Part shown: positions 18,902 to 27,995 of the stretch, one piece after another
How the letters are laid out: each line of letters opens with the position of its first letter
Numbering within the stretch: position 1 is the first letter of the stretch
Assembly (NCBI RefSeq): GCF_000378825.1
Contig: NZ_KB900388.1
Span: 1,239,947-1,303,946 of the forward strand
DNA length: 64,000 nucleotides
Reading direction: 5' to 3'
Source of the DNA: Salinispora vitiensis
GTDB taxonomy: Bacteria; Actinomycetota; Actinomycetes; Mycobacteriales; Micromonosporaceae
Translations under genes and position numbers: made by a program
The notes under the pieces: model-generated
What the model was told of the DNA's origin: nothing
The model's database searches: none
What the model saw: the letters and a program-made list of their open reading frames with translations, nothing else

Positions 18902-20557
18902 GTGGAAGCTGACATCGTCGTGGTCGGAGCCGGTCTGGCCGGGCTGGTCGCCGCCGCCGAGGCGGCAGACCTCGGCCGCAGCGTGCTCCTCGTTGACCAG
19001 GAGGGGGAGCAGAACCTGGGCGGGCAGGCCTTCTGGAGCCTGGGCGGACTGTTCCTGGTTGACAGCCCCGAGCAGCGGCGGATGGGAGTCCGGGACTCCC
19101 TCGAGCTGGCCCGACAGGACTGGTTCGGCAGCGCCCAGTTCGATCGGGACGAGGACCGGTGGCCGCGCGCCTGGGCCGAGGCGTACCTGGAGTTCGCCGC
19201 CGGAGAGAAGCGGTCCTGGCTGCGGCAGTACGGGCATCGCGTCTTCCCGGTGGTCGGCTGGGCCGAACGCGGCGACGGCCGGCCCGGTGGGCACGGCAAC
19301 TCGGTTCCGCGCTTCCACATCACCTGGGGCACCGGTCCCGGCGTGGTGGAGCCGTTCGAGCGACGGGTACGGGCGCACGTCGACACCGGGCGGATCCGGT
19401 TCGCGTTCCGCCACCAGGTTGACGGGCTACTCGTGGAAGCCGGTGCGGTGGTCGGGGTGCAGGGCCGCCGGCTGGAGCCGACCACGGCCGAACGGGGCCG
19501 GCCGAGCAGCCGCACCGTGGTCGGCGAGTTCCAGGCCCGGGCCCAAGCCGTCATCGTGACCAGCGGCGGCATTGGCGGCAACCACGACCTGATCCGCCGG
19601 GCGTGGCCGGCACGGCTCGGCAGCCCGCCGAAGCGGATGGTGGCCGGAGTGCCGGCCCACGTGGACGGCCGGATGCTGGGCATCGCCGAGGAGGCCGGCG
19701 CCAACATCATCAACCCGGACCGGATGTGGCACTACGTCGAAGGGCTACGGAACTGGGATCCGATCTGGGAAAACCACGGAATTCGCATCCTGCCCGGCCC
19801 CTCCTCGCTCTGGCTGGACGCCGCCGGCAACCGGCTGCCGGCTCCGTACTTCCCCGGCTTCGACACCCTCGGCACCCTGCGCCACCTGCGCCACAGCGGC
19901 TACGACTACTCCTGGTTCCTACTCACCCAGAAGATCATCGAGAAGGAGTTCGCGCTCTCCGGCTCCGAGCAGAACCCGGACCTGACCGGCAAGGACCTCA
20001 AACTGCTGCTGTCCCGGGTACGGGCCGGCGCTCCCGGGCCGGTCGAGGCGTTCAAGCGGCACGGCGAGGACTTCGTCGTCGCGGACACCCTCGACGACCT
20101 CGTCACCGGGATGAACCGCATCGCCGACCCGGACGTGCCGGCGATCGAAGTCGGCCGGATCCGTACGCTCGTCACCGAACGGGACCGGCAGCTCACCAAC
20201 ACCTTCTGCAAGGATGCCCAGGTCAAGGCGATCCGCTCCGCCCGCAACTACCGCGGTGACCGGCTCCTGCGGGTCGCCGCGCCGCATCGCCTCCTGGACC
20301 CGAAGGCCGGGCCTTTGATCGCCGTACGGCTCAACATCCTCTCCCGCAAGACCCTCGGGGGGCTGGAGACAGACCTGGACGGCCGCTGCCGGACCCGCGA
20401 CGGCGACGCCTTTCCCGGCCTCTACGCGGCCGGCGAGGTGGCCGGGTTCGGTGGTGGCGGCATGATGGGCTACAACGCCCTGGAGGGCTCCTTCCTCGGC
20501 GGCTGCCTCTTCTCCGGCCGGGTCGCCGGCCGCGCCGCCGCCCGCCAGCTCAGCTGA
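18902..20557 (+). CDS. FAD-binding dehydrogenase (fumarate reductase/ketosteroid dehydrogenase-like)
   Basis: A 551-residue flavoprotein opening with the FAD-binding dinucleotide motif VVVGAGLAGLVAAAEA. NLGGQAFWSLGG follows, and a C-terminal GLYAAGEVAGFGGGGMMGYNALEGSF block binds the flavin. This matches the large FAD_binding_2 group called FAD-binding dehydrogenase in actinobacteria. GTG 18902 follows AGGAGG with 6-base spacing. No signal peptide or membrane segment is seen. The substrate (an unsaturated acid or ketosteroid-type compound) cannot be told from sequence. Divergent PucR suggests induction by a catabolite. Confidence 0.87.
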   Translation: MEADIVVVGAGLAGLVAAAEAADLGRSVLLVDQEGEQNLGGQAFWSLGGLFLVDSPEQRRMGVRDSLELARQDWFGSAQFDRDEDRWPRAWAEAYLEFAAGEKRSWLRQYGHRVFPVVGWAERGDGRPGGHGNSVPRFHITWGTGPGVVEPFERRVRAHVDTGRIRFAFRHQVDGLLVEAGAVVGVQGRRLEPTTAERGRPSSRTVVGEFQARAQAVIVTSGGIGGNHDLIRRAWPARLGSPPKRMVAGVPAHVDGRMLGIAEEAGANIINPDRMWHYVEGLRNWDPIWENHGIRILPGPSSLWLDAAGNRLPAPYFPGFDTLGTLRHLRHSGYDYSWFLLTQKIIEKEFALSGSEQNPDLTGKDLKLLLSRVRAGAPGPVEAFKRHGEDFVVADTLDDLVTGMNRIADPDVPAIEVGRIRTLVTERDRQLTNTFCKDAQVKAIRSARNYRGDRLLRVAAPHRLLDPKAGPLIAVRLNILSRKTLGGLETDLDGRCRTRDGDAFPGLYAAGEVAGFGGGGMMGYNALEGSFLGGCLFSGRVAGRAAARQLS

Positions 20558-20705
20558 CCGGCTGGGCCGGGCGGGCCGGGCGGGGCCGCCGTTCCGAGGT
20601 GTAGCTCCACAGGCCGTGGGCGACGCCAACCTGCACCGCGGTCGGGCCGAGCACCGCGAACGCGGCGACCAGGCACGTCAGCAGGGTGCCGCCCGGTCGG
20701 GAGGG
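20558..20705 (-). other. Gap between flavoprotein and MFS genes with in-frame membrane-like tail
   Basis: After the MFS stop codon the same frame stays open for about 50 codons. It encodes a hydrophobic stretch (TLLTCLVAAFAVLGPTAV) plus a polar tail, ending just past the flavoprotein stop on the other strand. There is no start codon before the hydrophobic part. This could be a remnant of a longer C-terminus or chance. No terminator hairpin was found here. Confidence 0.25.
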
Positions 20706-21920
20706 TCAGCGGGGAGGGCGGGTCACCGGCAGCAACGCCAGCGACGGCAGCAGCAAAACCGGTACGACCAGCAGGGCCTGCAGCGTCCCGACCCGGTCCC
20801 CGATCAGGCCCAGCAGCGGTGGTCCGGCGAGGAACGCGGTGTAGCCGATCACGGCCACCACGCTGACCCGGGCCGCGGCGTGCTCCTCCGCGTTGGCCGC
20901 AGCGCTCATCCCCACCGGGAAGCTGAGGGAAATGCCGAGGCCCCACAGCGCCACACCGGCGACCGCAACCGTTCCGGAACCGGCCAGCACCGCCACGATC
21001 ACGCCGACCACGGCGAGCAGGATCGTGGTGCCGAGCACGGGCACCCGGCCCCAGCGGTCCAGGGCGAGGGTGCCGACGGTCCGTCCCACGGTCATGCCGA
21101 TCACGAACACGCCGTAGACGGCGGCTCCGGCCGCCTCGGTGACGCCGTAGCCATCAACGAACGCGACCGCGACCCAGTCGGTGGCGACCCCCTCACTGAA
21201 CGCTGCTACCAGCACAAAAAGGCCGATCAGCAGGGTTCGTGGCTCCCGCCAGGCGGCCAGCACGGCCCGACGGCGGGACGCCGGGGAGCCCTCGTCGGCG
21301 TCCGGCGCCGGCTCGGGGACCGGCAGGAACGCCCGGGTGCCGGACACCGTGCCGAGCAGCACCGCCGCGCCAACGAGCGGCAGGTGGACCGCCAGCGCCA
21401 GCCCCACCTCAGCCGCCACCGCACCGAGGCCAGCCCCGGCCACCGAGCCCAGGCTCCACGCCGCGTGGAACCGCGGCATCACGGTACGACCGAGCCGCCG
21501 CTCAACCGCGGCACCCTCAATGTTCATCGCGACGTCACAGGTACCGGTGCCGTAGCCAAGGACAACCAGGCCCACCGCCACCCCGGGCAGCCAGCCCGCC
21601 GCGCTCGCGCTGACGCCGGCGATCCCCAAGCCCACGGCGACCAACAGGGTCGCCGCCGCCACCGTCCGGGCAGTGCCCAGTCGCTGGGCGACCAGACCGG
21701 AGGTGGGCATCGCCAGCACCGCTCCCGCCGACATCGCGAGCAACAGCAGCCCGAGCCCACCGGCGGTGAGGTCAAGCGCCTCCCGGACCGCCGGCACCCG
21801 GGCGAACCAGGACCCGATGGCGAGGCCGTTGAGGGCGAACACCACCGCGACACCGGTACGGGCGGTGCGCACCAACCGGTGTGCGGCAGCAGGCGCGGCC
21901 GGGGTTGTGACGCTGCTCAC
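20706..21920 (-). CDS. MFS transporter
   Basis: A 404-residue protein with about 12 hydrophobic segments and the MFS loop SGLVAQRLGTART after segment 2. Conserved charged loops are sparse, as in small-molecule or sugar exporters of this type. The start is one of two adjacent GTG codons (21923, 21920) behind AAAGGAA; the second gives better spacing. The gene is divergent from a LacI regulator with a palindromic operator in the shared promoter, so it is probably a LacI target. Substrate unknown; sugar or drug transport are both possible. Confidence 0.88.
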   Translation of the reverse strand: MSSVTTPAAPAAAHRLVRTARTGVAVVFALNGLAIGSWFARVPAVREALDLTAGGLGLLLLAMSAGAVLAMPTSGLVAQRLGTARTVAAATLLVAVGLGIAGVSASAAGWLPGVAVGLVVLGYGTGTCDVAMNIEGAAVERRLGRTVMPRFHAAWSLGSVAGAGLGAVAAEVGLALAVHLPLVGAAVLLGTVSGTRAFLPVPEPAPDADEGSPASRRRAVLAAWREPRTLLIGLFVLVAAFSEGVATDWVAVAFVDGYGVTEAAGAAVYGVFVIGMTVGRTVGTLALDRWGRVPVLGTTILLAVVGVIVAVLAGSGTVAVAGVALWGLGISLSFPVGMSAAANAEEHAAARVSVVAVIGYTAFLAGPPLLGLIGDRVGTLQALLVVPVLLLPSLALLPVTRPPR

Positions 21921-21970
21921 CACAAGTTCCTTTCGCTTGGGTATTGGTCCTGGCTGCACGAGCACACCCC

Positions 21971-21984
21971 TGAGAACGTTCTCA
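21971..21984. promoter_or_regulatory. Predicted LacI-family operator
   Basis: TGAGAACGTTCTCA is a perfect 14-base palindrome with a central CG, the hallmark of LacI-family operators. It lies 50 bases before the MFS start and 100 bases before the LacI gene, so bound repressor could shut both divergent genes. Confidence 0.85.
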
Positions 21985-22083
21985 TTGCAAACCGAAAAGT
22001 AATCACAGGTCACCGCCGTTGGGCCGAGCAATAATGTCCTGACGACAAGCGTCGCCCCGGCGACGGAGAACGGGGGGACCACG

Positions 22084-23070
22084 ATGCCGGCACCGCAGCG
22101 CGCGCCGACCCTGGCGGATGTGGCTCGGGTGGCCGACGTCTCCCGCGCCACCGCCTCCCGAGTACTAGCCAACAACGGGTACGCCGCGGCCCATACCCGC
22201 GACCGGGTCACCGCCGCCGCCGAAAAGCTCGGCTACCAGCCAGACCCGGCCGCCCGCGCCCTGGTCCGGGGCACCGGTGTGCGCCTGGTCACGGTGGTCC
22301 ACGGCACCTCACCCCGGGTGCTCGAGGACCCGTACGTCGACCAGGTTGTCGGCGCCGCCGCCCGGGTGTGCGCTCCGCACGGCGTCGGGGTGGCCCTGCA
22401 CTGGCTGCCGACCCGGGACCTGGCCCAGCTGCGCCAGCTCGGCGAACAGCGCGGGGTGAGCGGGCTGATCCTGGTCAACACCACCCCCGCGGTCCTGGCC
22501 GCCGTGCCGCCCACGTTGCGCGGTCGGGTCGCCTCGCTCGGCGTCGGCTCCCCCGTGGTGGCCTCCTTCGACATCGACAACGGTGGCGGCACCACCGCGC
22601 TGGTGGAGCACCTGTACGCGACGGGCCGCCGCCGCATCGCCATGATCAGTGGCTCTAGCTGGCTACCTTGCGCCGGCCGCTCGGTACGCGCCTACCGGGG
22701 AGTGCTACGCGCGGCGGGGCTGCCGCCTCGGCTGGTTCGAGGTGATTTCACCGCGGGCCGAGGGCGTGCCGCAGCCCGGGAGGTGCTGGCCCGCTGGCCA
22801 GACACCGACGCGATCGTCGGCGCCAGCGACGTGACCTCGTTCGGCGTGCTCAGCGGACTCCTCCGAGATGGCGTCCAGGTCCCCGGGGACATCGCGGTGA
22901 CCGGCTTCGACGACACCCCGCTGGCCGCGATGACCAACCCCTCGCTCACCACGTCCACCCACCCGGTGGCCGGAATCGCGACAGCGGCCGTGACCGCCGT
23001 ACTCAACGGCAACGCGATTCTGCCGCAAACGCTCTTTCCGTCCCGCCCGGTGCACCGGATGAGCGGCTGA
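22084..23070 (+). CDS. LacI-family transcriptional regulator
   Basis: A 328-residue repressor. The N-terminal helix-turn-helix reads TLADVARVADVSRATASRVL with a hinge helix (DPAARALVRG). A periplasmic-binding-protein-like effector domain ends with DIAVTGFDDTPLAAMTNPSLTT (family motif region, residues about 280-300). ATG 22084 follows a GGGGGGA site. It is divergent from the MFS gene across a perfect palindrome that fits this family. The effector is probably a sugar or sugar-like ligand, but this is not shown by the sequence. A hint of lability: the GSSWLPCAGRS stretch replaces the usual G.....A..R turn. Confidence 0.9.
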   Translation: MPAPQRAPTLADVARVADVSRATASRVLANNGYAAAHTRDRVTAAAEKLGYQPDPAARALVRGTGVRLVTVVHGTSPRVLEDPYVDQVVGAAARVCAPHGVGVALHWLPTRDLAQLRQLGEQRGVSGLILVNTTPAVLAAVPPTLRGRVASLGVGSPVVASFDIDNGGGTTALVEHLYATGRRRIAMISGSSWLPCAGRSVRAYRGVLRAAGLPPRLVRGDFTAGRGRAAAREVLARWPDTDAIVGASDVTSFGVLSGLLRDGVQVPGDIAVTGFDDTPLAAMTNPSLTTSTHPVAGIATAAVTAVLNGNAILPQTLFPSRPVHRMSG

Positions 23071-23133
23071 CGCAACGCGCTACTCCCGCAGAATGGGCAC
23101 GGTTTTCACCTTTCACCCCACAAGGACCTTGCG

Positions 23134-23781
23134 ATGACAGGTACTCCAGCCGACCCAGGTGTTTTACATCCGATGCCCGAACAGCCACGTCTGGTGCTGC
23201 TGAAGCCACTGATCACCTCGCCACTGATCGAAGTCGGGGAGTTCAGCTACTACGACGACCCGGACGATCCGACGGCTTTCGAGGTTCGCAACGTTCTCTA
23301 TCACTACGGGCCGGAGCGGCTGGTAATCGGGAAGTTCTGCGCGTTGGGCGAGGGCGTACGGTTCATCATGAACGGCGCCAATCACCGTATGGACGGTCCC
23401 TCGACCTTCCCGTTCCCGATTATGGGTGGCTCCTGGAGCGAACACTTTGACCTCATCACCAACCTGCCCGGGCGAGGAGACACGGTGGTGGGTAACGACG
23501 TGTGGTTCGGTTACCGCACCACGGTAATGCCCGGCGTCCGCATCGGCAGCGGGGCGATCGTTGCCTCTGGATCTGTCGTCGTGGACGATGTTCCCGAATA
23601 CAGCATCGTCGGCGGCAATCCGGCCCGGGTAATCCGCCGCCGCTTCCCCGACGAAGAGGTTGCCCGCCTGATGGCGCTTGCCTGGTGGGACTGGCCGTTA
23701 CCACTCATCACCGATCACATTCGCACGATCATGTCCGGCAGCATTGACGCCCTGGAGACCGTGGCGCCGCCAGGGAGCTGA
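23134..23781 (+). CDS. Vat-type xenobiotic O-acetyltransferase (left-handed beta-helix)
   Basis: A 215-residue hexapeptide-repeat acetyltransferase. It matches the Vat/CatB group: IGKFCALGEGVRFIMNGANHRMDGPSTFPF (middle part NGANHRMDG holds the catalytic His), then GNDVWFGYRTTVMPGVRIG, GAIVASGSVV and GGNPARVIRRRF. Members acetylate streptogramin A or other hydroxyl-bearing drugs with acetyl-CoA. ATG 23134 follows AAGGA. It lies 63 bases after the LacI gene and may be co-transcribed with it. Base composition looks slightly less GC-rich than its neighbours, which could reflect transfer. Drug specificity is untested; resistance is inference. Confidence 0.88.
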   Translation: MTGTPADPGVLHPMPEQPRLVLLKPLITSPLIEVGEFSYYDDPDDPTAFEVRNVLYHYGPERLVIGKFCALGEGVRFIMNGANHRMDGPSTFPFPIMGGSWSEHFDLITNLPGRGDTVVGNDVWFGYRTTVMPGVRIGSGAIVASGSVVVDDVPEYSIVGGNPARVIRRRFPDEEVARLMALAWWDWPLPLITDHIRTIMSGSIDALETVAPPGS

Positions 23782-24142
23782 TGGCTCTGGTCGACCCCCG
23801 CAACAGCAGCGCGAGGCCGCTGCGGGGGTGAGGCTCATTCGTCGTTCGCGATGGGTCGGGTACTTCCGGTTTCCTCGCTGTCGAGCTGCCCCATGAAGAG
23901 GGGCGTGGCACGGCACGGGGACGGCACGGGGACGGCACAGGACTCTTTCGGTCCACCGCGCCGGCCCCCGCGCGGTCAGCCGAGCGCCGATCGGCACGCC
24001 GCGCCGCTGCCGCCCCACCGGCCCGGTCCTTGTTAACGTGAGTACGCGGCGACACCGCACCTGCCGGCACCCCCCCTCGTACCTGGCGCCGACCGCACCA
24101 CCCTTCGACCCGGCGGACCGGTTGACGGACGAGGGAGGCGAC
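23782..24142. other. 361-base non-coding gap with short tandem repeat
   Basis: Besides the hairpin at 23794-23829 it holds two tandem GGCACGGGGAC units near 23914-23936 and a likely promoter region for the following gene; TTGTTAACGTGAG near 24029-24041 is the only AT-rich patch. No convincing gene was seen: open frames here lack ribosome sites and recognisable products. Confidence 0.5.
23794..23829 (+). terminator. Hairpin terminator after the Vat-type gene
   Basis: ACCCCCGCA pairs with TGCGGGGGT (9-base stem); the 18-base loop can itself fold through GCAGCG/CGCTGC. It begins 13 bases after the stop codon, as expected for a terminator. Confidence 0.7.
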
Positions 24143-25102
24143 ATGGCCGACGGCCCGGCCGCGGAGACGCCCCAGCCGCCCGTAGCCCCCGATCCGGATC
24201 AGCATCGCCCGGCCGCTCCGGACGCCACGCGACCTGGCCGCTGGGCCCGGCCGGTTCGGGCTTGCCGACGGAGCGCGACCCGGCTGGCAGCCGGAACGCG
24301 GCGAGTAACCGCCCGGCTGGCACCAGCGACCCGTCGCTTCGCTGCCCAGCTGACCTGGGCGGCCCGGCAACTCGCCGCGCGGCTGGCACCGGCTGCCGGG
24401 CGGCTGTGGCGGTGGCTGCTCACGCTGGCCCGTACGGTCGACACGGCCGCCAAGCAGGGGCCAGCCCCACCCCCACCACAGGAGCCGATCGAGCGGCGTG
24501 AGCCGGCCGGTCCGATCACCGTCTTCGCCCGGGGTTACGTCTTCACCTTCACCATCCGTGCCGATCTCACCTGGCGTTCGCAGGGACTGCGACCGGATCA
24601 GCTGGCCTGGTACGCCCACTACTTTCTGCCACCGGCCACCCAGCGGCTGACCAGCATCGCCGCCGATCTCGCCCGCACCGTCGCACCGCACCGGGCCGGT
24701 GAGCTGGAAGCGCAGCTGCAACGGAAGCTCGCCCAACAGGAACCGTGGTCGTTCGAGCGCGGCGGTCAGACGGTCACCTGCCGGCCCGAGGCGTGGGTGC
24801 AACTCGACGAGCGGGTCCGCCAAGCCCTTCAGCCCTACTGGGAACGGGTGATCGCGCTGGACTGCCGACACGAGGAGTTGCTACGGCGCGCCCGCTACGC
24901 CGAGCAGCTCAACCGACGCTGGTCGGCGATCCTCGACGACCTGCCCGACGCCGACGTCCCGGAGGCGGTCCGTGAGGGGCTGGCCCGCGCCCGGGAGCGA
25001 ACCCTCTCCGAGCAGCGGGCCGCCGCGCGGTGGAGCGGTGAACTGCTACGCCAACGCCACACCGGCTCGGAGTCCGAAACGGAGCCGGAGGTATCCGGCT
25101 AA
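24143..25102 (+). CDS. Hypothetical protein with Arg/Ala amphipathic repeats, 319 aa
   Basis: Starts at ATG 24143 behind GGGAGG; an upstream GTG-frame extension is not needed. Residues 1-40 are Pro/Ala-rich. Residues about 45-105 contain repeated amphipathic units such as TRRVTARLAPATRR and ARQLAARLAPAAGRLW, pointing to a helix that could lie on a membrane surface. From residue 130 a mixed domain follows (PITVFARGYVFTFTIRADL) with long helices and several Trp and Tyr residues (WYAHYFLPPATQRL, LQPYWERVIALDCRHEELL). No enzyme motif is visible. It probably is peripheral to the membrane; function unknown. Confidence 0.75.
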   Translation: MADGPAAETPQPPVAPDPDQHRPAAPDATRPGRWARPVRACRRSATRLAAGTRRVTARLAPATRRFAAQLTWAARQLAARLAPAAGRLWRWLLTLARTVDTAAKQGPAPPPPQEPIERREPAGPITVFARGYVFTFTIRADLTWRSQGLRPDQLAWYAHYFLPPATQRLTSIAADLARTVAPHRAGELEAQLQRKLAQQEPWSFERGGQTVTCRPEAWVQLDERVRQALQPYWERVIALDCRHEELLRRARYAEQLNRRWSAILDDLPDADVPEAVREGLARARERTLSEQRAAARWSGELLRQRHTGSESETEPEVSG

Positions 25103-25127
25103 CGTCCCGGAATCGAGCTACGGCCAC

Positions 25128-26750
25128 TCAGCTGGGGACGTCGCGGCGGCGGAAGCCAGCCAGCCCGGCGGCGAGCAGCGCACCGGCCACCGCGGTGAGC
25201 AGCACCAGCGGCAGCACGGTCACCTCGACCGCCGGCACCGCCGGGACATGGGTGTACGGCGAGAGGTTGAGCACCGCCTGCGGCAGGTCGAGCGCCGCGC
25301 CGAGCTGCCCCAACAGCAGGAATCCGATCAGCACCGCCCAGGACAGCGACACCGACCACCGGGGAACCAACCCGAGTAGCGCGGTCACCAAGCCCGCCAC
25401 CACCAGCAACGCCGGTAGCTGCAGCAGCCCGGCCCCGCCCAGGTGGAGCGCCCACCGGCCCGGATCACCGGCCGCGAGTCCGTAGCCGAGGCCGGTCGCG
25501 AGCCCGGCCAGCAGCACGAGGACCGCCGCGCCCAGGACGGCGCCCACCACCTGGGTGGCCAGCCAGCGAACCCGGCCCACCGCGGTCGCGAGTACCGCCT
25601 CCAGGACGCCGCCCGACTCGTCGGCGCGGGTACGCAGCAACGCCTGCACCACGTACGCGCCGATGACCAACGCGAACATCCCCAGCATCGCGGCGAGGAA
25701 CGCGTCAACCAGGTCGTCGACCCCGCCGCCCATCGCGGCGATCAGGTCGGCGGCGGCCGGATTCTCGGCGATCACGTCGTTGACCTCGTCCGCGGCGAAG
25801 CCCATCGAGATCCCGAGGATCACCACCGCCACCGACCAACCGACCAGGGAGCCGCGGTGCAGCCGCCAGAGCAGTCCGCTCGGGCTGAGCAGGCCGGCGG
25901 CGGCACGGGCCGGCCCCCGCCGGTCACTGAGTAACCCGGCGCCGAGGTCCCGCCGACGGGCGAGGCCGAACGCGGCCAGGGTGGCGCCGACCAGCAACAC
26001 GATCGGCAGGCCCAGAACCCACCACCGCTCGGCGCCGAACGCGCGTACCTGGTTGCCCCAGCCAAGCGGGGAGAGCCAGGATGGCCAGGCGCTCACCAGT
26101 TGCAGGCCGTTCCGCTCACCGAGGACGTCCCCGGCGGCGCGGAGCAGAAACGCCACCCCGATGGTGGCCGCGGCAAGCGCGTTCGCACCACGGGAGGTAA
26201 CCGTGAGCTGGGCGGTCACGGCGGCGACCGCGGTGAAGGCGACGCCGACCCCGCCGACCGCACCGGCGGCGGCGAGGGATCCGGCCAGCGGCAGGCCGGC
26301 GGCCGCGAAGGCCAGCCCGAGGAGGAGGGCGGCGGCGACGTTCGCCCCGACGACAACAAGCAACGGGGCGGTGAGCAACGCGTGCCGACCGACGACGGCC
26401 GCACCGAGCAACTCCGCCCGGCCGGTCTCCTCGTTCTGTCGGGTGTGCCGGACGACGGCGAACGTGCTGACCAGGGCGGCGAGCAGGGTTAACGTCAGGT
26501 ACGCCTCGGCGACGACGATCGAGCCCAGCTCGGCGTTGAAGATCGGCCCGTTGAAGGCCCGCGCCACCACGCTGGTCAGCGCGGTGTCGGCATAGCTGAG
26601 GCGAGCGGCCTCGTCGGGGTAGAACTCGATGACGCTGCTGGCGAGGGCGAGCCCGAGCAGCGGCGTGCCGAGCAGCCAGGCCGTGAGCTTGATCCGGTCG
26701 CGGCGCAGGGCGAGCCGGGCCAGTCGGCCGGTGCCGGTGAATGCGCTCAC
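25128..26750 (-). CDS. ABC exporter permease
   Basis: A 540-residue membrane protein with roughly 12 hydrophobic segments in two halves, beginning [19 protein letters not shown]. The pattern (a large ABC-2-like permease with a repeated [21 protein letters not shown] start of the second half at about residue 300) matches antibiotic-type exporters in actinobacteria. GTG 26750 overlaps the ATPase stop as GTGA, so it works with that subunit. The gene converges with the hypothetical gene at 25102. Substrate unknown. Confidence 0.85.
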   Translation of the reverse strand: MSAFTGTGRLARLALRRDRIKLTAWLLGTPLLGLALASSVIEFYPDEAARLSYADTALTSVVARAFNGPIFNAELGSIVVAEAYLTLTLLAALVSTFAVVRHTRQNEETGRAELLGAAVVGRHALLTAPLLVVVGANVAAALLLGLAFAAAGLPLAGSLAAAGAVGGVGVAFTAVAAVTAQLTVTSRGANALAAATIGVAFLLRAAGDVLGERNGLQLVSAWPSWLSPLGWGNQVRAFGAERWWVLGLPIVLLVGATLAAFGLARRRDLGAGLLSDRRGPARAAAGLLSPSGLLWRLHRGSLVGWSVAVVILGISMGFAADEVNDVIAENPAAADLIAAMGGGVDDLVDAFLAAMLGMFALVIGAYVVQALLRTRADESGGVLEAVLATAVGRVRWLATQVVGAVLGAAVLVLLAGLATGLGYGLAAGDPGRWALHLGGAGLLQLPALLVVAGLVTALLGLVPRWSVSLSWAVLIGFLLLGQLGAALDLPQAVLNLSPYTHVPAVPAVEVTVLPLVLLTAVAGALLAAGLAGFRRRDVPS

Positions 26751-27676
26751 CGGGCCGACTCCGCGCCGCTGTCCGCGACCGCGGCCCGACCGTCGTCGGC
26801 CCCGTCGTAGTGCCGCAGGAACAGCTCCTCCAGGGTAGGCGGTGCGCTCACCAGCGCCCGGACCTCGAAGCGGATCAGGTGGGCGAGCAACGCGTCGAGG
26901 TGCTCCGGCTCAACCTCCAACCGGACCCGCCCGTCAACGTCGCGGACCTCGTGCACGCCGGGTAGCTCCGCGACACCGGTCAACGGGCGCACCGTCTCGA
27001 CGGTGACCGTGGTGCGGGCGAGGTGCCGCAGCTCACTCAGGGAGCCGGACTCGACGGTACGGCCGGCACGGATGATGCTGACCCGGTCGCAGAGCGCCTC
27101 CACCTCGGCGAGCACATGGCTGGAGAGCAGCACCGTGGCGCCGTTGCCGGTGAGCCGCCGCACCTCTTCCTGGAACACCGCCTCCATCAACGGGTCAAGC
27201 CCGGAGGTCGGCTCGTCGAGCACGTACAGCTCGACATCGGAGGCGAAGGCGGCGACGATCGCCACCTTCTGCCGGTTGCCCTTGGAGTAAGCCCGGCACT
27301 TCTTGGTCGGGTCGAGGTCGAACCGCTCCAGCAGCTCGTCGCGGCGGCGCCGGTCCAAGCCACCGCGCAGGGCCCCGAACAGGTCGATCGCCTCCCCGCC
27401 GGAGAGGTTGGGCCACAGGTTCACGTCGCCCGGTACGTAGGCGAGTCGGCGGTGCAGCGCCACCGCGTCGCGCCACGGGTCACCGTCGAGCAGTCGCACC
27501 TTGCCGGCGTCACCGCGCAGCAGCCCGAGCAGGACGCGGATAGTGGTGGACTTCCCGGAGCCGTTGGGCCCGAGGAAGCCGTGCACCTCCCCCGTCTCCA
27601 CCTGCAGGTTGAGCCCGTCGAGCGCGCGGACCGCGCCGAAGCTCTTCACCAGGCCGTCAATCGCGATAACGGGCAT
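26747..27676 (-). CDS. ABC exporter ATP-binding protein
   Basis: A 309-residue ATPase. Walker A reads [10 protein letters not shown] (about residue 37-46), the signature loop is degenerate (YSKGNRQK instead of LSGGQ-type), Walker B is [13 protein letters not shown], and the H-loop is SSHVLAE. The C-terminal 80 residues are the extension seen in drug-exporter ATPases. It starts at ATG 27676 behind AGGAGA and overlaps the permease. A drug or lipid export role is likely. Regulation is not evident, apart from a candidate promoter at 27770-27798. Confidence 0.9.
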   Translation of the reverse strand: MPVIAIDGLVKSFGAVRALDGLNLQVETGEVHGFLGPNGSGKSTTIRVLLGLLRGDAGKVRLLDGDPWRDAVALHRRLAYVPGDVNLWPNLSGGEAIDLFGALRGGLDRRRRDELLERFDLDPTKKCRAYSKGNRQKVAIVAAFASDVELYVLDEPTSGLDPLMEAVFQEEVRRLTGNGATVLLSSHVLAEVEALCDRVSIIRAGRTVESGSLSELRHLARTTVTVETVRPLTGVAELPGVHEVRDVDGRVRLEVEPEHLDALLAHLIRFEVRALVSAPPTLEELFLRHYDGADDGRAAVADSGAESAR

Positions 27677-27995
27677 GGGATCTCCTGTCGCCGTCGGTTC
27701 GCGCCGGGTACGCGCGTCGGTACCCGCTCGGGTGAACCGATCGCCACCACCCTAGGGGCCCCGCGCCACGCTATACCTGTGTCGAATCCGGCTCGAAACT
27801 CGGTCCGGACGGTGACGGGCACCGGGCCGGGTTTGAGCGGCCCGAGCACGGGTACCCGGCGCACCCGTCCGCGGGACGGGACCCGGGCCATGCCCGGTGG
27901 CCAGATAAACGGTGCGACGGGACGGTGGCCATGGATTCGACGCTCGGCCATCGGCCCTCCCGGACCGCCGGACAGCGGCCAGAGGGGCACTGAGC
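27677..27995. other. 319-base intergenic region between ABC exporter and amidotransferase
   Basis: This divergent region holds a candidate leftward promoter (27770-27798) and no recognisable gene. Short frames crossing it have no family match. The rightward promoter of the amidotransferase gene is not obvious; the nearest ribosome-like site is AGAGGGG about 10 bases before its GTG. Confidence 0.5.
27770..27798 (-). promoter_or_regulatory. Candidate promoter of the ABC exporter operon
   Basis: On the minus strand TATAGC (27775-27770) is a good actinobacterial -10, with TTTCGA (27798-27793) 17 bases upstream as a weak -35. The transcript would begin about 90 bases before the ATPase gene. Confidence 0.4.
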
